Positions 54,901 through 64,000 of a stretch of DNA of 64,000 nucleotides are shown one piece after another. The translations under genes and the position numbers were made by a program. The stretch is from Isoetes taiwanensis. Its lineage: Eukaryota; Streptophyta; Lycopodiopsida; Isoetales; Isoetaceae. Under the pieces are notes generated by a model, which had not been told where the DNA came from, did not search any database, and saw only the letters and a program-made list of their open reading frames with translations. Numbering within the stretch: position 1 is the stretch's first letter; the number at the start of each line of letters is the position of its first letter. The DNA lies in NCBI GenBank assembly GCA_021234155.1, contig JAJEKV010000083.1, forward strand, positions 4,693,250 through 4,757,249. The letters run 5' to 3'.

Positions 54901-57803
54901 TAATAGAAGATTTAGAAAAATGGACCCCAGACTAAGTGGGAAGGCCCTTCAATAGCTGGTTATGTTATTTCATTTTTTTATTATATGCAGGCGACGTAGG
55001 ACTGATCTACAGAGCAAGGAAGGGGTGAAAACACTTGGATGGTCTAGAAAACTTAGTTATATCACGAACACAGTCTTTGTAAAATTGCATTTTCGTGGAA
55101 AGCTCTTCTGGAATCTGCCATCTACGGGCTCAAGACCTCTCTATTGATCTCCTTCTTGGAGAGTGAAGGAGGACTTAGCCGTTTTTGGAAAAGAGGAAGT
55201 TAAGTGCCCATGAGGCAGACCAAGATCAAGCTATAGTAATACCCTATGATGCCTTTTCAGATAGGCGTTTCAAAAACTTAACGGCTAGCTAGGCAATAAT
55301 TTTGTATCCTACTATGATCAAGTGCATGAACTTAACACTTGAAATGCTGTCTCTAGTTGCAAGGGCATAACTGCAAATTCTGTCAGCTAAGATGATTGTA
55401 TGCTAACTGATGCTTTGGTTGTGATCAACTTTGACAAAAGATGTAGTCAGAATCATCATTCCTTGGCTGTCAGATCCAGTACAGAGCAAGTTAGTGCAGC
55501 CAAAACTGATGAAATATCTAAAAGCTGTCAAATACTATTTTCCCTATTTTCTTTCCGTCATTCCTTTTCTAATACAGGAGCAGTTCAGCATTATTTTCTG
55601 ATGGCTTGAATAGGTGATGCACTCTCATCACATGTTGTTCGAGCACATACAGTCTCTAAGAGTCTACTAAGCTGCTAAGAATCTAATGACATTTTGCCAC
55701 CAAATACCATTTGTTCATATATTAGGAAAAGGAAAATAATTTACTTCCAGAAGAATCACACAAAAATTGTTGAACATATGCTGTTCTCTGTGAAGCTCAA
55801 TTATAAAACCTATTATACTCAATTTCGCAAAGTATATAGTTTGCACCTGAGCTATGCTCCCAATGTGATCACTTTTATATGTTATGGCACATCAATGCTG
55901 CTTCCAACAATTATCAACGATGCCACATTACCAGTATTCACTCTCATATGCTGGATGCTTTTCACATACTTTGTTCTGTGTCTAGGAACAGCATTCTAGT
56001 CTCTCTGCTGTTTCAGGCAGATGGTTTTGACTTACAAATGATGGAGTTAAAGTGCACGAATTAGAAAGATTCCCTCGGCCCAAAGCTTGCTTGAAAAACC
56101 TTCATGTCCATGGCAAGTCATGATTTAAGTATATTTTCATGTCCATAAACATTCAAACTTGAAAGATATATGAGCCATCTTTTTCTTAGCTCCAAAAATC
56201 AAGATAAGCCTAACCATAAATAAAACACAATGCAAGTAAGTAATTGCAAACCTGCTGAAAACGCTGCATGTTCATTTCAGCAACTTGTAACTTTGCTTTT
56301 AAATCACGTAGCTCCGGAGAATTTTGCACAAGTTTGTAAAGCGTCCGTTGTTCTCTCTCATATTCTTCTGCAGCATCAACGGGAGGTGAAGCCCATTTAT
56401 CCTCCGTCTCAGTGTCCTACATGAAGACAAAGGATTTCCAGGATAAGAATATGCAAGACTACATCAGCAAGATTCCTGTCAATAAAAATCCAACTCTATG
56501 GCCTATGGATCTCATCTTATGTCTCACTCCCCTGCATTATCCTATAAAGTACAATAGTAGTGCTTTTGTGGACAGTCTTTCATTTATGGTTGCCAAGCAA
56601 GGTAACTTCATCCACGTGTTCCATAAGCGTGTTGATGATAGTCAGCTCTAGAAAAAAACCTCCAACTAAGGCTACCCAAGTTTAAAACACATTGAGAGAG
56701 AAGGCTCTGGAAAATTCTGATTACTTGCCTCGTCAAGAAGGCCTATAATGGTCTGACCAGTAAATGCACATACTTATAGGCTTTTGCAAATTACTATCAA
56801 CCTTTTATTTATCTCACGTCCTATATTGGAGCATATTGTTTCATAGCATACTACAATTTGTGGTCTATGAGATGCTGCAGGTTATTGATGTGAACAACAA
56901 ATGATTCTAGTTGTAGACATAGAGCTTTATGTGCTGGAAAATTGAGCATAACAAATAACATTGAGGGTTGACCTGCATTACCATCGAGAGTTGACCTGCA
57001 TTTCACAGCCTATCATTTTGGAGTCTTTGCCATGTGAAAGCAGAAGTGCAATTTTACTTCAGCGTCATCAAAATTAGAACATGGCTTATGATAGAGATAT
57101 TCCAACTAGAGAACAGAAGCATGACTTTGGTAGATATTTCATGGGCATATTTCTTTATAAGAGAGAAAGCTAGGAAAGACGCTTGTTAATAATTGGACCA
57201 CTTATAACTGTCATTACTTTAAGATATCACTTAAATGCCTCCTTCATCATCACGGCTCATACATTAGGCCATTTTACATATTGCGATCTATGAGATGTAA
57301 CAAGGTTAATTTAAACATTCAAAATGCTGCTGGCTGTGACAATATGTGAATCCTTACCATAATAAAGCCACGCAGCCTTTCTTTCTTCTCCTCCGCATCC
57401 ATAGTTGTGAAAACAGATGCATATTCCTGTAAAGGCAATGCGAATTAGCAAATTCTGATAATGGGACATATTAATATCTCAAACATGTAAGGTTTACCTG
57501 CCCTCCATGTTTGAGATCATTGTTTTTGTCAAAGCCATGCGAGATAGCTGCTAGGTTATCCTGCTTCAAATGCCTGAAAACAATTCAGAATACATGAGTT
57601 CAAGGAAGTCTACAATATCTAGGTAAAACGAGAAAGCAGTTCGTACCTTGCAATAAAATCCCTGTGATAACCATCTTCTCGTTGCTTTCGTAATTTAGCA
57701 TCATATACTGCGTTAAGAATTATTTGCTTTCATGAGGGAAATAGTTAAAAGAGAAACCCTGTAGGCATATCTTACCATGAGAAAGCCTGCTTAATGAACT
57801 TGC
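48928..57803 (-). CDS. MNS1: MNS1/FAP127-like flagellar microtubule inner protein (TPH domain)
   Basis: Fourteen exons with consistent phases: 57776-57803, 57647-57707, 57498-57573, 57358-57426, 56252-56416, 51915-52046, 51634-51735, 51496-51545, 51330-51402, 50348-50460, 49831-49966, 49606-49734, 49184-49294 and 48928-49107. They sum to 1425 nt (474 residues); one or more short 5' exons with the ATG remain unplaced. The protein is almost wholly a charged coiled coil of the trichohyalin-plectin-homology type. The diagnostic parts are NSPELRDLKAKLQVAEMNMQ in the first half and the C-terminal LIEAERQRLLATHGKRLAKF followed by LPKG, both matching MNS1 (Chlamydomonas FAP127). That protein lies inside doublet microtubules of motile cilia, here presumably of sperm. 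One intron (52047-56251) is 4.2 kb, others 80-1100 bp. No break is seen. Confidence 0.85.
53740..55150 (+). pseudogene. decayed LINE inside the large MNS1 intron, antisense to the gene
   Basis: The plus strand shows LINE ORF2 remains in order: an endonuclease piece near 53760 (LLGEPNERTRNKLMDTLVEP), the SVINYVIQQ counterpart of the SVVDYVIAS motif near 53950, and reverse-transcriptase pieces near 54600-55020 (KNYISHLMTFKTIIDAHKAK, VKRLYGNVLLQP, NNRGVEQGG, YAGDVGLIYRA in place of the YADD box). Many stops and frameshifts show age. It explains much of the intron's length. Confidence 0.7.
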
Positions 57804-60100
57804 CTGCAAAATATTCAAGAGAAAACCTGGAATAAATGGCATTGGAAGGTAGTGCCTGAACTTGCGTTTAGAATGACCATTTTATCATTCCAATTTGTAG
57901 GCATTATATCTAAATACATTTCAATTTGAAAGGAATTGCATCATCGTTTAAAAAGGATTGTAATAATTGTAGTCCAATTTTAAAGGCAAAAGTCAATTAA
58001 ATCTACATTGCATTATCCATTGAGTCTTTGAGTTCATTAATTGGGACACGCCCGAGAAACAGTTTCAGCTGCATCTGCATGAATTAAGATCCTGGATCAA
58101 CCGGTACAATTTAAGTCTTGTTTATGGGTATCATTTCAAATTGATCTGATACAGAAGTTTAAAAACGCATCGGAGAGAAAACTCTAAGTTTAAGAGACAA
58201 AACGGAGCATGAACGCACCATTCGAGCTCCGTCTGGCTGCCCTGGGCTAAGCAAAGGGTAGTTTTGTTTTTGAGATATTTTAAATTTGACGAGGTATATC
58301 GGCTGCCTAATTTCGACATGTAATTTCCTTCCGCTGCCTATTATGGAAGTCGTAATGGTCCTTGAGGGCCTGGCGATCCTATTGGCATCTTAAAAAGCAT
58401 AATGGGCCTCCACCAGGACTATTCCTTGCTTGTAAAATTAATGTTTTGCTAAAATTGCCAAAAAAACACCAGTGTGAGAAAAAGAAATAACACGGAACTT
58501 GTGGCATAGCAAACTTGGCAGTACCAATTGCCAGTTGTCCACATGGTGGGGAGGGATGTGGCCTATATCTAAAATCCAGATCCACTATGCCATCAGTTGC
58601 TCTGGGAATGAATCCAAGAGCCATGCCTAAGCAATGGACACTGTTGTTGTGATTCCACTGCATTGTTGTTTTTGACATGGTGTATACATCGAGAATTTAC
58701 ATATGCTTAATTTTAATGCAATTGACCAAATTTCTACTATGATTATGTTAAGAATGTAGAGTAGCTTAATATAGTTTTCTCTAAGATAGATAGATAAATG
58801 GTATTTTAATGTATGTACATAGGAAGCTGTAGCTTATGAGACAATTTACAACACGTCCAATTACATGGCTGAAGTGGGTCCTTCACCTACCATCTTTAAA
58901 ATGATGCATGGCCACTGGAATTTAACCCATGACATTGGGTATGGTAGTTTAAGAAACAATCGAGAGAATTACTCAAAGTTTGTGCCACAAGCCATTTCCA
59001 AATCTATATATGCCTCAAGGAGCAGGCTATCAGATCCATCTTCGCTTCGGGAGGTGGTATGATCCGTCCTCTGTTGAACTCCCTGTCGACTAGCTTCCGT
59101 CTAAATAACCATCCTTTTGTTCCCTATCATTATAGATTATTTTCCTTTCCGCGTAATAAGAATAAAAATATATAAATTCATAAATCCTGAGCAATTAATA
59201 AGAAAAGCAAAAAAAAAAAAAAAAGGAAAAACATTAATAAAATATGAAAAAGAAAGCCTACATCAAGAATTTCTTTATTGTTCTTAGACTAATCAAAAAG
59301 GAGTTACTACTTACAAGCTTCTAAAAGTTATAAGTGAATGTGATTGGCTTTACTATTTGATGGCAAAGATAGTGCACAAATGAATATGAGGGCAAGATGT
59401 TTGGAATAAACTATTGATATTACCACATGCAAGAGAGAGCCTTCTTGAAATACTAATCTACTTCAACCAGCACGAAACGTTTATTGCAGAATTGGAAAAA
59501 ACATATTTCTCTACGAGTCAATCTATTAACAATGCGAAGAGCGTTAGAAGAATTTCAACTATTAGATCCCAATCCATGGAGAACACATTCACTTCTATTT
59601 TTTATTTTGACCCATGTCAAATAGATAGTAGTGAAGATGAGGACTAGTGCACATTGATATATGTTTCAGATTATAGTTGGGCATAGCTTGGTCCTATCTT
59701 CTTACTTTTTTAAGCATAGTACACGCATGAGAAGGGAGGACTTAGCTTGGTCTTACCTTCTTACCTTTTTAAGCATGAGAAGAAGGACTTCCCATTTTCC
59801 TTTTGCATGCATGAAGAAGATGGATTTGTCTCGCATGCGCTTTCATTCTAGGCTTCCTTGACTTTAAACACATAATTCAGATTTTCTAAGCTTTGCAATT
59901 ACCCTCCAATGTAGGCCCAATGTAAGTATGGAAATGCACACAATCATTCTTGCATATATATTCTCATTGGAATATTTAGCACATGAGAGACATTTTGACT
60001 TTAAGTGTTTTATATTTTCTTTATTGCTCTCTTGTTCGGTTTAGTGGCTAGTCCATTGGGTTAACAATTAAAAGAATATGCCCTCATGTTGCCACATCCT
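57804..60100. other. MNS1 upstream region and intergenic DNA
   Basis: The missing first MNS1 exon(s) should be here. One candidate frame starts MSKLGSRYTSSNLKYLKNK at 58319, but its donor phases do not fit the next exon. Plus frames at 58865-59062 and 59414-59647 look moderately protein-like (the second ends DSSEDED) without any known motif. A near-repeat (AGCATGAGAAG...GGACTT) occurs at 59724-59790. Confidence 0.4.
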
Positions 60101-60605
60101 CATGAATGACAAGCAGAGAGGTTCATGACATGAATGTTGCCACATCCTCATGAATGACAAGCCGAGAGGTTCATATCCTCATGAACGTCATATGTCCTCA
60201 CGAATGTTGCCACATCCTCATGAATGACAGGCAGAGAGGTTCATAAATGCTGTCAATGTGGCATGACGTAAAAAATACTATCATCTAAATACAGTATTTT
60301 GTGCAGTGTTGACGAACAAGCAGAGAGGTTCATAGATGCTGCCAATGTGATATGACTTAAAAATACTATCTATCTATCTAAATATAGTATTTTCTGCAGC
60401 GTTGACGAACGGAGGTTGGGCCCCAAAAACACTGCTGAAGAAGCTTGCCTGCATGACCTTTCAAGCCTCTAGGATTGCTATGGTTTTAATTCCTAGCACC
60501 TATTACTACAGATCGGCATATCGCCGACGTGACCTTTCAAGCCTCTAGGATTGGTAGGGTTTTAATTCTTAGCACCTATTACTATAGATCGGCATATCGC
60601 ATCAA
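60085..60605. repeat. three kinds of tandem repeats
   Basis: First, CACATCCTCATGAATGACA(A/G)GC.GAGAGGTTCAT occurs at about 60093, 60142 and 60207. Second, a block of about 110 bp (GCAGAGAGGTTCATA.ATGCTG ... GTGTTGACGAAC) occurs twice at about 60231-60410. Third, GACCTTTCAAGCCTCTAGGATTG ... GATCGGCATATCGC occurs at about 60457 and 60531 (period about 74). Confidence 0.85.
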
Positions 60606-60819
60606 AGATAAAAATTCAACATACAAAAACATGGCATGTAAAGACAAAGACTCCTTGCCAAAAATCAATGTTGGCACAATCTTTCTGGTCATGGCCATTC
60701 TTTTCAATGGTGTAAACAAATCCCAATAAAACGCGTCATTGGAAGACTAATTTAGATGGCAATGCAAAAAAGTAATGAAAAAATAGCAGCGGACAAAAAC
60801 ATAAATATAATAACAAACT

Positions 60820-61030
60820 GCAACATATATGTTTAGACAATTGATAATAATATTGAACTGGCCAAGGTAAATGAAAGCTGTTGGACAAATGCCAATAGTA
60901 TTGAACTGGACAATTGACAATAATTTTGAACTGGCCAATTGACAATAATTTTGAACTGCCAAGGTAAATGAAAGCTGTTGAACGAATGCCAATAGTATTG
61001 AAATGGCCAAGGTCAATGCCAGCTTTTGGA
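60820..61030. repeat. short tandem repeats upstream of the receptor kinase
   Basis: GCCAATAGTATTGAA, GACAATAATTTTGAACTGGCC and AAGGTAAATGAAAGCTGTTG each recur two or more times in direct orientation within about 200 bp. This is the likely promoter region of the kinase gene. Confidence 0.8.
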
Positions 61031-61135
61031 CCAAACGATAACGCAAGATAATAGGATGGATTGTTTCTTTAAAAACCCCCCATTTTAGCAGTAAGCATCC
61101 AGTTGTGAAGGAAAAAAAAAATCAGTCTTAAAATC

Positions 61136-63482
61136 ATGGCTAGAGTATTGCTCACTTTATTGGTCTTCTTAGTTGGTCTTCTTAGTCCCAAAATGCTGGT
61201 GCTATAATTCTTCCGACTACTCAGACACCCGGGGGCTAGGCTGGAAATCAATAATCAGTTACGAGACAGATCTTGCTGTAAAAAGCAGGACTCAAAATGT
61301 GGACACATGGTACACTTTGGGATTTTCACAAATCGAAACTGGTCTGGATTACTATAGGTTGTCGATAATACTCTGGGATGACTACAATGAACAGGAAATT
61401 TGGTCAGTTGATAAAAGGCTGGGAAGAAATTCTAGCATCAGCCTGCAACAGAATGGAGATCTAGTGCTGGAGAATGAGACCCATGTTGCAGTTTGGTCTG
61501 TATCAGTTCCTAATGTTACAAATATTCACATGAGCAAGGATGGTTATATGGAGCTGTTAAATGGGCAGAATAAGTCTGTGTGGAGCAGTTTTAGCAGCCC
61601 AACGAACTGCCTTGTTTGTGGTCAGGTTTTGAGAAATGGGAGCAGGCTTGCGAGTGGAAATTACAGCTTTGAGTTTGATTCTAGCAGGGCCTGGCTTTCG
61701 TATAACATGCAATATGCATATAAGAGTTGGAGCGTGGGCACCAATTCTTCAGTTTTTGCAGCATTATGCTGTGATGGATCAGGGGCATATGTTCAGATCC
61801 GTTTAGATGTGGGTAATATCTCAGAGAGCGGCTATCTGATGAGCAATTGGGTGGACTGTGGCGGTGCATCAGTTGCTGCGCAGATCTTGAGCTTGTCTGT
61901 TGCAGCTGGAGAATACGTTGCCTATGCAACTCTGCAAGCCGGGATCCTTTCAATCTCTAAAGTGTGGAAAGATCAAAACATTTCAACTCCACATGGCGCT
62001 GAATCCTGCAGCATCCCAAACTCATGTGGATCATATGGGCTGTGCGAAAATGGCACCTGCTCCGGATGTGTATTGGGCTCTACTTATCTAGACCCTTTGG
62101 ATGCTCAAAATAATGCATCAGGCTGCAAACTCACGCATGACTCTGGCCACTGTGAAATGATCAGACAAGGTTCTATCGATTTCTACCACAACCCTGCTGA
62201 GGTTCCAAGCTTAAACGGCATCAGTGAAAAAAACTGCAGAAAAAGCTGTGCAGATTCATCGACATGCAAGGCTGCATTTTATCAGAGGCTGCATTTTATC
62301 ATCGACATGCAAGGCTGCATTTTATGTTTTGTGGTGAACAAGGTAAACAGCCTTCGTTATGCTAACCAGACTTATGTTGCATTCTTCAAGCTATGCAGCC
62401 CATCTTCGGCCAAACAGATTTCATTCCGTTCCATGCTAGGGCTTATACTTGGTTCTGTTGCAGCAGTTTTCTGTTTCTCTGTTTTCGCCATATTATTCTG
62501 TATAAGACGCAAAAACAGAGGAGGAGATGAATCAGAGGCCGAAGATTGCATTCTGGAATCCTGCTTATCACAGTCAACTCTGAGAAAATTTTCCTTCCAT
62601 GAATTGGGTGAAATAACTAGGGGTTTCAGTGAAAAGCTAGGTAAAGGAGGTTTTGGAACTGTATACAAGGGATTTCTGCCAGATGGGAAGAAAAGTAAAA
62701 ATATTGCTGTGAAGGTTCTTCACGAATCAAATCAAGAAGCACATGACTTTTATGCAGAGATTTCCGCTCTAAGTAGGGTTAGGCACTTAAACCTAGTCCA
62801 GTTGCTTGGTTTTGGCACCAGAAAATCTAAAAGGGCTTTAGTATATGAATACATGTCCAATGGTACTTTGGACCAATGGCTAATGGGCAAGAAATCTAAA
62901 GTTCTTAGCTGGGAGGATAGAATGAAAATCGCAACTGGGTCAGCTAAAGGGATGGCATACTTGCACGAAGAGTGTCCTGAGAAGATCCTTCATCTCGATG
63001 TGAAGCCTCAAAACATTCTCTTAGATGAAGACTTTGGGCCAAAAGTCGCAGATTTTGGACTCTCTAGGTTAGTAGCTAGAAATGAGAGTGGTGTCTTTAT
63101 GACTACAATACGTGGTACTCCAGGTTATTTGTCCCCCGAATTGTGTATAGGAGATGAAATTGGCGTGAAGAGTGATGTTTACAGTTTTGGGGTGGTATTG
63201 CTCCAAATTCTTTCTGGTGCTGATCTCTCCAATCTAAAGGCCAGAGATATGTGGGACTACAATAATGACATGATCTATGCATTCGTAGATGACAAATTAG
63301 GTGACTCCTTTTGTGTGGATGAAGCGAAGAGAATGTTTTGGGTTGCTATGCTTTGCATCAATCAAGATCCTCATTTAAGACCTTTCATGTCTACAGTGGT
63401 TCAAATGCTAGATGGTAAGGAGAGTATTCCACATACTTCTCTTGATTCACCATATCACAAGGAATCCACCTTGATTATATGA
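61136..63482 (+). CDS. S-domain (G-type lectin) receptor-like kinase, start broken by 13-bp duplication
   Basis: Intronless. ATG at 61136 opens a signal peptide (MARVLLTLLVFLV) but meets a stop after 23 codons. The long frame (61173-63482, about 769 codons) lacks an ATG near its start. The cause is a perfect 13-bp tandem copy of TTGGTCTTCTTAG at 61160-61172 and 61173-61185. Domains: B-lectin (SLQQNGDLVLENETHVAVWS), an EGF-like Cys cluster (CSIPNSCGSYGLCENGTC), a PAN/apple-like region, a membrane helix (SMLGLILGSVAAVFCFSVFA), and a Ser/Thr kinase with GKGGFGTVYKG, AVKVL, HLDVKPQNILLD, DFGLS and GTPGYLSPE. The HRD Arg is replaced by Leu (HLDVKP), making it a non-RD kinase like the SD2 group, which often signals in defence. 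The kinase looks intact; secretion is what the lesion would abolish. Confidence 0.9.
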
Positions 63483-64000
63483 GCATATGTCATCTGCATG
63501 CATAGGGTGGGCATAAGGTAAGGAAAGTATTTCATATAGATTCCCCTAATGCCACAGGTACATTATGATTTCCTATGCCATGTGAAGGATCATGTCAATC
63601 ACCATGCCTCACGGCTTCCCCTTCCCTGTTCTTAGCAAAGATTTGGCCTTTATAGGACGAAGGCATCAACAAAACAAGCATGCTGAAGGCATTTGTTAAT
63701 TGTTTGAATCAAAGAGTTTTTTTGTTAATGTTAATCTAAACTTATTAATTTTTGTTATCCCCAAAATGTTGATGCCAACTTCTTCTACCTCGAATGCGAG
63801 AGGGATGCCACATGGCATCATCAGAGTAACCCATAGAAAGTTAGTGACTCAACTTCCATTTTGTGTCCTCCATCTCCTAATGTGTATCCACACGAGTCAT
63901 CCAACAATTGAACAAAAGTCTATCGATCTCGCGTTATTTATTTTAAGGGTTTTTTCTTGTCGATTCTCATTTTAGTTGAGAAGATAAGATAAAAGTTTGA
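63483..64000. other. 3' flank of the receptor kinase
   Basis: Non-coding, with no polyadenylation signal I could fix and no further gene. The frame at 63700-63975 shows no motif. Confidence 0.4.

Noticed and set aside
1-64000. CRISPR array, bacterial operons, ribosome binding sites
   Set aside because: Introns, plant gene families and eukaryotic transposons show that this is nuclear plant DNA. The spaced palindromes lack conserved repeats with unique spacers of CRISPR type.

Overview
The window reads as nuclear DNA of a land plant with swimming sperm, most likely a fern, although a bryophyte, lycophyte or cycad/Ginkgo cannot be excluded. The evidence is many short GT-AG introns, a plant pentatricopeptide (PPR) gene, a plant S-domain receptor kinase, a wax-ester-synthase remnant, and a gene for the flagellar microtubule-inner protein MNS1/FAP127, which flowering plants have no use for. 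Most of the sequence is AT-rich intergenic DNA with decayed transposable elements.

Layout. 0-2 kb: the 5' exons of an unrecognised minus-strand gene that runs off the left edge. 2.9-5.7 kb: a hairpin and a dense repeat cluster, with the first copy of a foldback element. 6.0-6.6 kb (+): a possible small three-exon gene, tail to tail with EMC2 (6.7-8.9 kb, -), whose nine exons I resolved completely. 9.3-9.4 kb: a long imperfect hairpin that looks like a microRNA precursor. 9.6-14.5 kb: no gene seen. 14.5-21.7 kb: an LTR-like fragment, a dead LINE, a (CT)n tract and a nearly complete second LINE. 21.8-29.6 kb: a decayed ORF, an mTERF-like exon, foldback copy 2 and otherwise nothing clear. 29.7-32.2 kb (+): a pogo/Tigger-like transposase with all three catalytic Asp, broken by one frameshift, followed by a small antisense ORF (32.65-32.99 kb) and a GC-rich block.

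34.0-35.8 kb (+): an intronless PPR gene, tail to tail with the last three exons of a WSD-type acyltransferase (35.9-36.5 kb, -). 37.2-37.8 kb: foldback copy 3, the only one with both arms. 38.4-38.9 kb (-): two unassigned exons. 39.5-46.0 kb: the most unusual region, a decayed plus-strand gene that joins a ParB-like domain to a DNA N4/N6-methyltransferase. It is accompanied by two arrays of an 18-bp palindrome spaced 41-42 bp apart. The gene is split by a 3.2-kb block carrying antisense fragments of a subtilase and a calnexin. It is ended by a LINE zinc-finger fragment. 47.6-47.9 kb: the N-terminal zinc ribbon of a Merlin/ISXO2-like transposase.

48.9-57.8 kb (-): MNS1/FAP127 with 14 resolved exons, and a dead LINE in its 4.2-kb intron. 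57.8-61.1 kb: intergenic DNA with tandem repeats. 61.1-63.5 kb (+): an S-domain receptor-like kinase whose signal-peptide ATG is thrown out of frame by a perfect 13-bp tandem duplication.

EMC2, MNS1 and the PPR gene look functional. The receptor kinase is questionable, and most other coding sequence is mobile or decaying. All spliced models were made by eye from reading-frame phase and splice sites, with no transcript or database support.
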